Assembly: GCF_014145635.1 (NCBI RefSeq)
Contig: NZ_JACHTC010000005.1
Coordinates: 1-64,000 of the forward strand
Source of the DNA: Myroides sp. WP-1
GTDB lineage: Bacteria > Bacteroidota > Bacteroidia > Flavobacteriales > Flavobacteriaceae
Direction of reading: 5' to 3'
Length of the DNA: 64,000 bases
The number at the start of each line of letters is the position of its first letter. Within the stretch, counting starts at the first letter, position 1. Position numbers and translations under genes: made by a program. Below the pieces are notes generated by a model, which was given only the letters and a program-made list of their open reading frames with translations, had not been told where the DNA came from and did no database searches. Below are positions 1 through 9,150 of this stretch, piece by piece.

Positions 1-216
1 AAAACCCACATAGGTTCCATAAATAAAATCTCCTAGTTTTCTTTTCGAGACATTGATTTCTAAAGGAGGTAACCACTCCAACATACTAAGAAAAGCTCCA
101 CATGTTTCACATACTTTTGCGACTCCTGTTTGATAATTCATTTCCCTTTGTTCTCCATAGGCAAATTCTGAATTCTCGAATAAATTATTTTTTATTATAA
201 AATAGGGCATCATCAT
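1..216 (-). CDS. Putative immunity protein of the Rhs toxin (partial, CxxCG type)
   Basis: Only the first 72 codons are in the window; the gene continues past the left edge. The ATG at 216-214 overlaps the TGA of the Rhs gene as ATGA, so the two are probably translationally coupled; two more in-frame ATGs follow immediately, so the exact start is uncertain. There is no signal peptide, which fits a cytoplasmic immunity protein. A CETCG motif lies at residues 36-40, followed by a LEWLPPLEI stretch. This is reminiscent of the double-CxxCG immunity family (SitI6-like) found beside AHH/HH-nuclease toxins in myxobacteria. The family match is inferred from one motif and position only; the second CxxCG would lie outside the window. 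Confidence 0.6.
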   Translation of the reverse strand, partial: MMMPYFIIKNNLFENSEFAYGEQREMNYQTGVAKVCETCGAFLSMLEWLPPLEINVSKRKLGDFIYGTYVGF

Positions 217-3200
217 TCTATTAAATTAACGTTTGGTATTCTATTTTTCAGCCAAGGTTGTTGATGGAGATTATGAAGGTATCTATCAAATTGTATAGGT
301 GTTGCTGAAGGATTACTTTGAAGCCATTTAACAACTGTTGCATCATATTCCCTATGCCAAGTTTGATATCCTCTATGAGACGCATCATCTGAAGCTTTAT
401 AAATATATTTAGCATTCATTCTGCTATAATCAAATGCATTCTTCAAGGTAGGGTGGTTATTTAAAACTCTTGTTATTCTATTCCCTAGTAAATGATGAGC
501 TTGTCCGGTAGCTATCGTACTTTTCCCACCCCCACCAACGGTAATTTCATCTAAAACCGTATTGGGAATAGTAAGTGGACCTCCCTGAATACCACCATCG
601 ACTACCGATAAAGGTACAACTTTTGTTGTACTATTTTTCACTTGATTGGTATAGTTCAAATCGGGAACGCTCTTTGCGTTTGTGGCAGTACTGAGATTTA
701 CTTCCGTTTCTTGCGAGACAACACCTGCGGGGTTGATCGTTACAGGCAGTGGATGTGCGATAGGTGCAGCACCTGTCCAAAAGTTTCGTCCATTCAATAG
801 GGCAAGTATACCGTTAGAGAGGCCTCCTAATACACCTCCGAACCCAACACTGGTATAAAAATCTTTTGCAGAGATCATGGGATCGCCTAAATAGAAGGAA
901 TTACCTAAAGAAGTTATCCCCACTTGAGTTGCTGTTCCAATGATACCAGATCCCATTCCTGCGAGAGCTCCTCCAGCAGCACCTCCCATTAACCCAAAAG
1001 CCACACCACCAGTAAGCATTGCTACTGCTCCTCCTGTTGCTCCGATACCAAAGGCTAGGAGTCCGTCCTTATCCATTTTAAAACCGTGGATGCCCCAGTT
1101 AATCACTCCTCCAACTACAGCCGCTATAATAATTGGCACAAAGAGGAGTTCTCCATCCTGATCAATATAGACTAACGGGTTATTCCACACATAGCCGTAG
1201 CGATTAAAATTTTGCGTGTAAGTGATGTCTTGTACAAAATTATCTGGTGCTAAGAAGCGATGCACCGTTGGATCGTATAAACGTCCATTCATTTGCACTA
1301 AAGACACCCCTTGCAAATGCTCATGCCCCGTGAATCCTCTGTCTAAAACGGTCAATCGGTTGCGCTCATTTCCTTGCCCATCTTCGGCAATTACCAAATT
1401 TCCCCAAGCGTCAAAATGGCGCTTTTCAACCAGCTCTCCTCTTGCATTGGAAATCGCCAAAATGCTACCTAAATAATCTCGATGAAAAAAATGGTGTACC
1501 AAGCGATTATCTCCTTTCTCCATTTTGGCTATTACTGTTGCGGAATACGCATCGCCATCGAGATAGAAAACGAGGTCGATTTGATCTGCCTCAATATCGT
1601 AATTAACCTCAATGGATCCATCGGCTGAATAGTAGCGTCTAAAAGGACTCTGTTCCTTACTTGCGGCCAAATCTCCGTGGTACATCACACTCCTTTGATT
1701 CAGCGGATTATAATCAAAGTAGATATTTTCCTTTCCCTCTTCTTTAATCCAAACTGGTTTTTTAAAAGCATTGTACAGGACTTGCTGTGTAGGATGTACT
1801 TGACCATACGCATGAGCTTCGGGATTTAAATCAATTGAAGCTACTTGATACGAACTTTCGCTAGGATATTTGTATGTTCCGATTTCATTGCTGAGAATAC
1901 GTCCTTTGCTATCATACTCTTGGGTTTCTTGGATACCTTCTCTATTGGTGAAGGAAGTCACTCGATCTAACTGATCGTAAGTAAATGTTTCCGTTCGATT
2001 GAACATTCCATTTGTTCTACTCAACAGATTTCCTCTTTGAACATCGAATTGATTCGTTAATTGATACAAATCTATACTGTGAAAGTCTTTTAGTTTATGT
2101 CGTATCAAATAGCCATAAGCATCGTAGGTATTGTTAATTTTCAATCCGTTTCCCAGTTCGATTTGGGTTAATTGACCATAGGCATTAGCCTCTACTTTGG
2201 TAATTAGTTTTAAACCAGTGGCAACATCAACTACCTCACTGTGAAAGCCATTTTTATACTGATGACTGATCTTAGTTTCCTTTGTTCTTCCGTGGGTTTG
2301 TACTCCTATAGTTTCTTCGAATTCCCTTCCGAACGCATTAAAAGTCAACTGTTTGATAAACGTCGCCACTGGAGTTGTTTCTGTTGTTTTGATCAATCGA
2401 TGCAAGGTATCATACACATAATCATAGGTATAACGATCGTCATTTACTGTTGCGGTTATGTTGTCAAGTAGTTTGCTCCCTTCCGCATAGGTATAGGTGA
2501 TTTGCGTATTGGTTTGCTCACCTGTTGTGTTTTTTTGGATGAGTTTCCCTACTGGATCCAGAGTAATTGTCGTTATTCCTTTAGGGGTTGTTTCTTTAAT
2601 TAGCTCCCCTAACGCATTATACTCATAGGTATACGTTCCTGCAGAAGGGTCAATTAACTTGGTTTTTCTTCCCCAACCATCTTGTTCTAGAGACACAACA
2701 GCTCCATCATACGCGGTTGATTTTAAATTGCCATTGGAGAAATACGCATAGTTAATTTCACCTCCTGCATCTTTTCTAGTCACAACATCACCTGCGGAAT
2801 TGATTCTTGTTTCTTTGATCGACACTCCATCATCAACTTTTGTAGTGGTAACGGTATAGGTTGTTGAAATGGTTTTGTCTTTGCTGCTTGTTGTTTTATA
2901 TACTCTACCTCGTTTGTCATATTCTATAGTATTCCACAACGGCAAAATTGTCCTATCATAGGGTTCACTTTCTTTAATCAAACGATTAAAGACATCGTAT
3001 TCAAAAGACTTCCAAACCAAGTCATTTCGAATATCAATAAAAGCACTTTGCGTCTTATTTCCACGCGTATCGTATGTTTCTCTCTGCCATCCACCTTCTC
3101 CATCTTGGGTTGTAATTTCAAAACCCTGATCCGTTTTAACGTACTCTGTTTGAGTTGTTTTTCCGAGAAAATTTGTTACTCCCGTGGGTTGTCCCCAATT

Positions 3201-6200
3201 GTTATAGGTATATGTTGTTGTACGTCCAAATACGTCTGTTGTTTCAGTTAAGAGTCCTCGAAAACTTTGGTATTTATAGGTTGTTTTCAACCCCTCAACA
3301 TCTGTTTCTTCTGTCAGAAAACGTCCAAAATATCCATATTTATACCCTTGTTTACGTTCGGGTAAATCGCCTGCTTTAACGATTTTCTCAACTACATTAC
3401 CATACGTATCATATCTGTTTTTTTCAACGATAGAATCCGAAGTATTATTTCCTTTTTTAATCGCTAGTATTACTCTTCCTTTATCATCATAGCCATAGCG
3501 TTCTTCTGTTGTAAATTCCTCTTCTCCTGTTCGGATTTGCGTTTGTTTAGACGCTGTAATGCGACTTCTGAAATAATTGGCTTCTGTATCGTTACTATAA
3601 GCATATGTTATTGCTGTTGTTTCTGTTTTATCCGTAATTGTACGAGGACCACTTGGTTTTGCTACGGCCAAATTGCGTTTGTACACTGAAGACTCCTGTA
3701 CAATATCATTAAAGGCATTGTAGGTATTGGTCGTTTCCTTTATGAAAGAATCAGCAATCGCCATTCCTTCCATCACTTGATTCACTACCTTAGTCAGTTG
3801 AGGAATAAATACCTTATCTGCGGTAACCTGTGTATGATAGGTATAATTTGTAATGGTTTCGTATGCTTTAACAGCAGTAATTCCGCTAGGAGATGGTTCT
3901 TCTATAAACGCTTGCCATTGATTACCTGTAATCACACTTTCTCTCTTCAACAACCCTCTGTTTTGCACTTCCATTTCTTGGATCTTCTTAAACATATTTT
4001 CTGTTGTGTCGTACCAATTGGTGCGTACAACTCCTTTAAAACCTAAAAATCCAAGTCCCTGAAGATCTATAACAGGCGATGCGTAAGCGAAGGTTTGTTT
4101 AAGTGCTGTAGCTTGATTATTTGTTACTTGTATCGACGTAACGAGATAAGTATTGAGTAAAGTATTGGGTTCTATCAAGGGATATTTTTCCTTAACAGTC
4201 GAGTACTTCATAAAAGAAGGGAAATCTGTTTGATCTTCTGGATTTTCATTTTTCACCCCATATTGTCCATACGTTAGGTGATAGGTGTCATCTCCTTGTT
4301 GAATGGAGGTAATCAATCTGTTTTTGGCTTGATTATACCGGTATTCAAACGTATACATCCCTTGGTTAATGAATAGCCCCATTCGAAAACTATTGGTGGT
4401 ATAAGCCACTTTACTAAAAGGAGATAGGTAAATAGGAATGGGAATGTATTGAATCGCTTCGTCTTCTGATTGAATGGGCTTAAATACCGAATCAGTAGAA
4501 TAGGCATCTATTACAGCAGCCGTATTAAAAACGGAATTCCCTTCATTTTTGACAAAATCAATCATAAAGAGCGTACCTCCCTTTTTAAACCCTTCGTGAT
4601 CTTTGGGAACAACGAAATATCGAAATTCGATCATATCTGTTTTCCCGTCGTTATTAAAGTCCGCCGCAATGTGATTGACATATTCTAAAACGGGAAAATT
4701 GTTGTTGTAGTGATCCGTAGTTACATAATCTTTGAAAGTATAAAATCCTCCTTTTACTTCTACTCGTTCAAATCCAGTTCCTGTGCAATAAAATATCCAA
4801 TTAGCCCCTCCCTCTGCAGATAGCATGACATCTGTTTTTCCATCGCCATTAAAATCTCCTACATGAACTTGATTACCTATGCGAATATGCGTGTTTTCAT
4901 AGTCAAACACTTGGGTAAACGCTGTTCCTGTATAAGTATACAGTGTCATTTTTGTATCGTTCATGACTAAGACATCCGTCTTACTACTACCTAAAAAATT
5001 ACCTGTAACTACTTTGGTGTCTTCCTTGTAATCTCTTATAAATCCCGAATCCGTAGGTTGTGTTGTATTTTCATTTAAATCGAGTAAATAAGCATCCCCT
5101 CCAGGTAGATTGATTTCTTCATAACTTATGGATTGCGTAGTACAATTAGGTATTCTAAAATCAGCTGGTTTTTGAATTGCTAAAATATCGGTTAGTCCAT
5201 CACCATTAAAGTCTCCACTGTAATAGTCATTAGGCAATGTAAAGTCATAGGATTGATGACAATTTTCTGGTGTAGGCTGAATTTTAAACCTAGGAAAATT
5301 ATAACTTCGAGTAAATTCACTTTTGATCATTCCGTCCATCAATGATCGAGCTTGAAAAACATAGCCTGATATTTCCAGCCATCCTTCATAAGATAAAACT
5401 TCGTTAGTGGTACTTTTTAACTGAATGGGATAAACCGCATCGAAAACTGCGCCAGTACCAACATTGTGGTGTGCATACGTTCCCTCTTGTTCAGCTGAAG
5501 AATAGTATACCCAATATTCTTTACGATCTTTTTTATAGACTAAATAGTCTAAACTGCCATCGCCGTCAAAATCACCACTAATTGCTCCAAACTTATTCGC
5601 TGTTACATCTCCTTGTAGATTTGTGGGAATTTCACGTTGTAATACTGTCGTGTTTTCAGATTCGCTTTCTTCTTTATAGCTTAAAAGAATAGGTTGTAAT
5701 TCTTTTGTATCAAATCCATTGTATTCTTTAATGCTCTTCAACAACTTAAAATGTAAAGGTGTTGTTAAGTAGTCTAAAAAGTATCTTCTAAATAATACAC
5801 CTTCACTTTTTACTTCTATTTGACTGAGGTAATCTAAGTTTTCAAATTTTTCGCCACCTACATAAAAAGTTTGCTGACCAGCCTCCAACGTTTGATAGAC
5901 AAATTCAATTTCATTTTCATATGCTGCATAAATGGGATCAAGAGTTGTTGAGAATTGTTGCAAATCTCCTTCTTCTATAGTAGGTAAAAAATCGCGAATA
6001 CGCGAAACATATTGAATTGAAGAAATCAACTGCATACCTCCTCTTTCGATATAGTGATACACTATTTTATTTTTGGAAGGATCCTGAGTACTGCTAATTG
6101 CAAAGGCTAACTTTGAACGAGAATCAGCTGTTGCTCCATATAGAGAAATACTTCCATCTGGATGTTGCACTTTAAAATAAGCAGGACCATACTTAACGCC

Positions 6201-6683
6201 ATACGGAGAAACGCCATGAGAGGTAATTTTCAAATTGGAGTAGCGTTCGGTTTGATATTCTGCTCCATCTCCACCATACGTTCCTGATTTCAAAAGCAAG
6301 CGTTGTCCATCTAAGGTAAATCGATCCGTTTCAGAAAAATTAACCCCACTTATTTCTCCATCATGATATTGGGTTGAGGCAATTCGATTAATTGTAGAAA
6401 CGCCCGCAACAGCCCACCCTAATCCGACTACTCCGTTCCCTGCTTGACTATTATACACAAAACTGAGTTGAGGTGTTAAAGCATTTACTCCTTTTGCAAC
6501 TTGAAGAGGAATCGTGTACAGAGCACCTCCTGTTGGTCCTACCTCTAATTGTCCCTCTGTTTTACCAATAGGCCATTCATCAGAAGGAAACGACTTGGAA
6601 TCAATCCTTTCCTCTATTGGTTGTCCATAACACATTAAGGTTGTTAGTATATAAAACAGCCATAGAATATTGTTATACTTCAT
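213..6683 (-). CDS. SpvB/Rhs-repeat polymorphic toxin with C-terminal AHH nuclease domain
   Basis: A 2156-aa secreted protein. Order seen: signal peptide (residues 1-20, ending CYGQ), SpvB-like N-terminal region, FG-GAP/VCBS-type repeats (several DFDGDG, DFNGDG and DFNNDGKTD calcium-binding loops), a long series of YD/Rhs repeats (YDxxGR pattern), and the Rhs-associated core (HFDAWGNLV, then GRLYDPTVHRFLAPD, ending NNPLVYIDQDGE). A glycine-rich hydrophobic stretch follows, then a variable tip. The last ~100 residues carry AHH at 2062-2064 and a later HRGYQTWH, matching the HNH/Endo VII-superfamily AHH nuclease pattern. Known biology: the Rhs shell encapsulates and delivers the tip toxin, here probably a DNase. 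No VgrG, PAAR or T6SS gene is nearby; Sec export, perhaps with help from T9SS, is an inference. The gene starts 4 bp after the upstream T9SS-tailed gene. Confidence 0.93.
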   Translation of the reverse strand: MKYNNILWLFYILTTLMCYGQPIEERIDSKSFPSDEWPIGKTEGQLEVGPTGGALYTIPLQVAKGVNALTPQLSFVYNSQAGNGVVGLGWAVAGVSTINRIASTQYHDGEISGVNFSETDRFTLDGQRLLLKSGTYGGDGAEYQTERYSNLKITSHGVSPYGVKYGPAYFKVQHPDGSISLYGATADSRSKLAFAISSTQDPSKNKIVYHYIERGGMQLISSIQYVSRIRDFLPTIEEGDLQQFSTTLDPIYAAYENEIEFVYQTLEAGQQTFYVGGEKFENLDYLSQIEVKSEGVLFRRYFLDYLTTPLHFKLLKSIKEYNGFDTKELQPILLSYKEESESENTTVLQREIPTNLQGDVTANKFGAISGDFDGDGSLDYLVYKKDRKEYWVYYSSAEQEGTYAHHNVGTGAVFDAVYPIQLKSTTNEVLSYEGWLEISGYVFQARSLMDGMIKSEFTRSYNFPRFKIQPTPENCHQSYDFTLPNDYYSGDFNGDGLTDILAIQKPADFRIPNCTTQSISYEEINLPGGDAYLLDLNENTTQPTDSGFIRDYKEDTKVVTGNFLGSSKTDVLVMNDTKMTLYTYTGTAFTQVFDYENTHIRIGNQVHVGDFNGDGKTDVMLSAEGGANWIFYCTGTGFERVEVKGGFYTFKDYVTTDHYNNNFPVLEYVNHIAADFNNDGKTDMIEFRYFVVPKDHEGFKKGGTLFMIDFVKNEGNSVFNTAAVIDAYSTDSVFKPIQSEDEAIQYIPIPIYLSPFSKVAYTTNSFRMGLFINQGMYTFEYRYNQAKNRLITSIQQGDDTYHLTYGQYGVKNENPEDQTDFPSFMKYSTVKEKYPLIEPNTLLNTYLVTSIQVTNNQATALKQTFAYASPVIDLQGLGFLGFKGVVRTNWYDTTENMFKKIQEMEVQNRGLLKRESVITGNQWQAFIEEPSPSGITAVKAYETITNYTYHTQVTADKVFIPQLTKVVNQVMEGMAIADSFIKETTNTYNAFNDIVQESSVYKRNLAVAKPSGPRTITDKTETTAITYAYSNDTEANYFRSRITASKQTQIRTGEEEFTTEERYGYDDKGRVILAIKKGNNTSDSIVEKNRYDTYGNVVEKIVKAGDLPERKQGYKYGYFGRFLTEETDVEGLKTTYKYQSFRGLLTETTDVFGRTTTYTYNNWGQPTGVTNFLGKTTQTEYVKTDQGFEITTQDGEGGWQRETYDTRGNKTQSAFIDIRNDLVWKSFEYDVFNRLIKESEPYDRTILPLWNTIEYDKRGRVYKTTSSKDKTISTTYTVTTTKVDDGVSIKETRINSAGDVVTRKDAGGEINYAYFSNGNLKSTAYDGAVVSLEQDGWGRKTKLIDPSAGTYTYEYNALGELIKETTPKGITTITLDPVGKLIQKNTTGEQTNTQITYTYAEGSKLLDNITATVNDDRYTYDYVYDTLHRLIKTTETTPVATFIKQLTFNAFGREFEETIGVQTHGRTKETKISHQYKNGFHSEVVDVATGLKLITKVEANAYGQLTQIELGNGLKINNTYDAYGYLIRHKLKDFHSIDLYQLTNQFDVQRGNLLSRTNGMFNRTETFTYDQLDRVTSFTNREGIQETQEYDSKGRILSNEIGTYKYPSESSYQVASIDLNPEAHAYGQVHPTQQVLYNAFKKPVWIKEEGKENIYFDYNPLNQRSVMYHGDLAASKEQSPFRRYYSADGSIEVNYDIEADQIDLVFYLDGDAYSATVIAKMEKGDNRLVHHFFHRDYLGSILAISNARGELVEKRHFDAWGNLVIAEDGQGNERNRLTVLDRGFTGHEHLQGVSLVQMNGRLYDPTVHRFLAPDNFVQDITYTQNFNRYGYVWNNPLVYIDQDGELLFVPIIIAAVVGGVINWGIHGFKMDKDGLLAFGIGATGGAVAMLTGGVAFGLMGGAAGGALAGMGSGIIGTATQVGITSLGNSFYLGDPMISAKDFYTSVGFGGVLGGLSNGILALLNGRNFWTGAAPIAHPLPVTINPAGVVSQETEVNLSTATNAKSVPDLNYTNQVKNSTTKVVPLSVVDGGIQGGPLTIPNTVLDEITVGGGGKSTIATGQAHHLLGNRITRVLNNHPTLKNAFDYSRMNAKYIYKASDDASHRGYQTWHREYDATVVKWLQSNPSATPIQFDRYLHNLHQQPWLKNRIPNVNLIE

Positions 6684-6687
6684 TTCC

Positions 6688-7137
6688 CTACTGTTTTATG
6701 ATTGTACCATTTTCTTTCGTTCCATCAGCATACTGTACAACCATAAAATAAGTCCCCTTAGGTAAGGCTCTTACATCAAATTGGGTTTGTTCCTTTGCAA
6801 GCAAATTTTCATTCTTGCGAATCACTTGATAATTGGAGGTATACAAAAAAATCGCAGTAACCTCTTTAACTGTCCTATCCCATAGAATAAACAACACCTC
6901 TTGGACGGGATTAGGATAATACTTTAGTTTCGATTTCTCTTTCTGTGCTGTTTCCTTCAATAAGGGTCCTTTATTGATATTTTCCAATAAGGAACGAGAA
7001 GTACTACTGTCTTCTACCACTCCTCTATAAATCTGATTCCCTGCTCTATCATAATCAAACACAAGTTGTTCTGGTACAGTTTGCGAAGTTGCATACCACG
7101 GAAAAAGAAGTACTAGTAGTTTTACGTTATTCTTCAT
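6688..7137 (-). CDS. Small secreted protein with T9SS type A sorting domain
   Basis: A 149-aa protein with an N-terminal signal peptide (LLVLLFPWYATSQ) and a short middle region containing FDYDRAGNQIYRG, a YD/Rhs-like phrase. The C-terminal ~75 residues start at YYPNPV and end with KGTYFMVVQYADG, the classic Por-secretion (T9SS type A) sorting domain. It is the first gene of the toxin locus, 4 bp ahead of the Rhs gene, so the two are probably co-transcribed. The YD phrase suggests it is a cut-down Rhs relative or companion of the toxin. Its real function is unknown. Confidence 0.8.
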   Translation of the reverse strand: MKNNVKLLVLLFPWYATSQTVPEQLVFDYDRAGNQIYRGVVEDSSTSRSLLENINKGPLLKETAQKEKSKLKYYPNPVQEVLFILWDRTVKEVTAIFLYTSNYQVIRKNENLLAKEQTQFDVRALPKGTYFMVVQYADGTKENGTIIKQ

Positions 7138-7211
7138 ATCATAATTTTTGGTTAATTATTTAACAAAAACAACAATTAATGCACCAAAAAAATGATAGTA
7201 CTTTACCAAAC

Positions 7212-7243
7212 TAACTATTCAAATAGATATGTTTGAATAGTTA
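7212..7243. promoter_or_regulatory. 12-bp inverted repeat upstream of the toxin locus
   Basis: TAACTATTCAAA (7212-7223) and TTTGAATAGTTA (7232-7243) are perfect inverted copies separated by 8 bp. The dyad sits about 75-105 bp upstream of the start codon of the T9SS-tailed gene, inside the 276-bp gap that must hold its promoter. There is no T-tract, so a DNA operator is more likely than a terminator. This is inference from position and symmetry. Confidence 0.4.
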
Positions 7244-7363
7244 AATAAAAAGCTAAACAATTAACAATCAAACCTTATATCACCTATTGTCCCCATTGAA
7301 AAAGAAGAATAAAAATTCTCAATACATCCTGTTCGCCTATTTAGTTTTGCTCACAGGATATAA

Positions 7364-7395
7364 ACAAAAAAGAGCGCCCCTTAGGACGCTCTTTT
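7364..7395 (-). terminator. Rho-independent terminator of the M28 peptidase gene
   Basis: Read on the minus strand: AGAGCGTCC, loop TAA, then GGGGCGCTCT followed by TTTTTT. The stem is about 9 bp with one G-T pair. It begins about 20 bp after the peptidase stop codon. Confidence 0.8.
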
Positions 7396-7413
7396 GCTAT
7401 GATTTAGTATGCT

Positions 7414-8985
7414 TTAATATTGATTTGAATTGCGTTGTGGTTCTTTAGCAACGGGCCATTGTTGCTGTTCTCCTTGGTCATTTGTTGGTAAAACAACCTT
7501 TTCTCTAGATACTAATTCCTCTTCTTCACTGGCTTTATAAGCTAAAATAGCCAAGAGAATCGCATTATTTTGAACATCGTCAAATACAATTTTATCTGCT
7601 GTATCTCTATTGGTATGCCAGGTATAATTTCCATATCCCCAGCTTAGTGAGCTCATCATAAATCCGGGGATATCCTTACTAACAAAAGACACGTGATCGG
7701 ATCCACCTCCTGATGGAGAACCTGGGTAATGTGTTTTAAGATCCTTTTTATAAGTCTCTGGTACAGCGGATAACCATCTGCCTAAAAAATCATACGCATG
7801 TAAAAATCCTTGTCCTGCAATATTGGCGATACGTCCAGTTCCGTTATCTTGGTTGAAGACCACCTGAATCTTATTTAGCAATTCGGGATGATCCGCGACA
7901 AAAGCACGAGAACCGTTTAGCCCTTGTTCTTCACTTCCCCAGTTTCCGATTAAGATAGTACGTTTAGGATTAGGTAAAACCGTTTTTAGGATACGAGCAG
8001 CTTCCATCATAGTAATAATTCCCGTTCCGTTATCTGTTGCTCCCGTTCCGCCATCCCAACTATCTAGGTGAGCGGATAAAATTACATATTCGTCTGCTTT
8101 TCCTGTTCCTTTTAATTCAGCGATGGTGTTATACGTTTGTGTGGTTCCCAGATTCTTCGATTGTACATTTACGTTGATTCGCGGTGCTTTTCCTCCTTCG
8201 GCTAAACGATATAAAAGTCCATAATCTTCTAGGGCAATATCAATGGTTGGTACTTGTGTGGTTTGTGCGCCAAAGATGCGATTCGCCCCCATAATTCCCG
8301 TCCAATAAGACATGACCACTCCTGCTGCTCCAGCTTCTTCTAGTACTTTAGGCAATTCTTTTACTGTATATCCTGTATTTTCAATGCGTTGATTCCACGC
8401 TTTTTCCGTTGCTACTTTGTCTTTTTTATAGCGCTCATAGGAAGCGTCGGTAGCGTATTCTTTCCATTGATACTCAGGGCGTCCACTCGGTGGCAACTGA
8501 GAGATCATCACGTATTTTCCCTTTACAGTAGGCAACCAGGCTTGAAAATCAGCCGAACTTTTAGCATCTACTAATACAATTACTTCTCCTTCAACTCCAT
8601 TTTTCTTTGTAGCTGGACTCCAAGCTAATTGTGTTCCCTCTAACGATTTAATACGGGGAGCAGTCATCGTAATTTGTGAAGTTCCTCTTTCCCAAGATTT
8701 CCATGTTCCATAGGCTTCATTACGCGCTTCCAATCCCATTTGTTCATACGTGTTTTTTACCCAATTGTGCGCTTGCATCATTTGTGGTGTTCCTACTAAA
8801 CGCGGTCCTATAACATCTAACAATTCAAAAGCATATGTTTGAAGTTGAGAATTTGAGGTTCCCTCCTTTACAATAGCATCTATAATGGGGTCTTGTTGTT
8901 GTGCAATACTTAAACTACTCGTAATAAGAGCTATCCCCAATAAACTATGCTTGAGGGTTTGATTAATTGTTGTGGTAAACTTCAT
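7414..8985 (-). CDS. M28 family zinc exopeptidase, secreted
   Basis: 523 aa with a signal peptide (residues 1-28). Residues 60-290 hold a protease-associated-like insert and the C-terminal half is the M28 catalytic domain. The two-zinc ligand set can be read directly: H306 in SAHLD, D318 in GATDNGTG, the E352-E353 pair in GSEEQG, D380 in FNQDNGTG and H457 in TWHTNRD. The arrangement resembles carboxypeptidase Q (PGCP)-like bacterial aminopeptidases that release amino acids from peptides in the periplasm or outside the cell. It has its own terminator and is separated from the upstream phosphoesterase operon by another terminator, so it is probably monocistronic. Confidence 0.93.
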   Translation of the reverse strand: MKFTTTINQTLKHSLLGIALITSSLSIAQQQDPIIDAIVKEGTSNSQLQTYAFELLDVIGPRLVGTPQMMQAHNWVKNTYEQMGLEARNEAYGTWKSWERGTSQITMTAPRIKSLEGTQLAWSPATKKNGVEGEVIVLVDAKSSADFQAWLPTVKGKYVMISQLPPSGRPEYQWKEYATDASYERYKKDKVATEKAWNQRIENTGYTVKELPKVLEEAGAAGVVMSYWTGIMGANRIFGAQTTQVPTIDIALEDYGLLYRLAEGGKAPRINVNVQSKNLGTTQTYNTIAELKGTGKADEYVILSAHLDSWDGGTGATDNGTGIITMMEAARILKTVLPNPKRTILIGNWGSEEQGLNGSRAFVADHPELLNKIQVVFNQDNGTGRIANIAGQGFLHAYDFLGRWLSAVPETYKKDLKTHYPGSPSGGGSDHVSFVSKDIPGFMMSSLSWGYGNYTWHTNRDTADKIVFDDVQNNAILLAILAYKASEEEELVSREKVVLPTNDQGEQQQWPVAKEPQRNSNQY

Positions 8986-9064
8986 TTTTTTTGGTTTTCG
9001 TTTGTTTATGGCAAAATACTCGAATATCTACTGACACACAACATTTTTATCGGATAAACCAAAT

Positions 9065-9093
9065 AAAAAAATAGGCGGGATAATCCCGCCTAT
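9065..9093 (-). terminator. Terminator of the SusCD-phosphoesterase operon
   Basis: ATAGGCGGGA, loop TAA, TCCCGCCTAT (9071-9093) is a perfect 10-bp stem. On the minus strand it is followed by a T-run (plus-strand A-run 9065-9070). It closes the operon whose last gene ends at 9151. Confidence 0.9.
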
Positions 9094-9150
9094 CTCAACC
9101 AAATTAACACATTCACTTCATGAAATGACTTTACGTCATCTCGACTTACT

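Noticed and set aside
213..6683. Type VI secretion link of the Rhs protein
   Set aside because: No PAAR, VgrG or tss genes nearby, and the protein has a Sec signal peptide instead.
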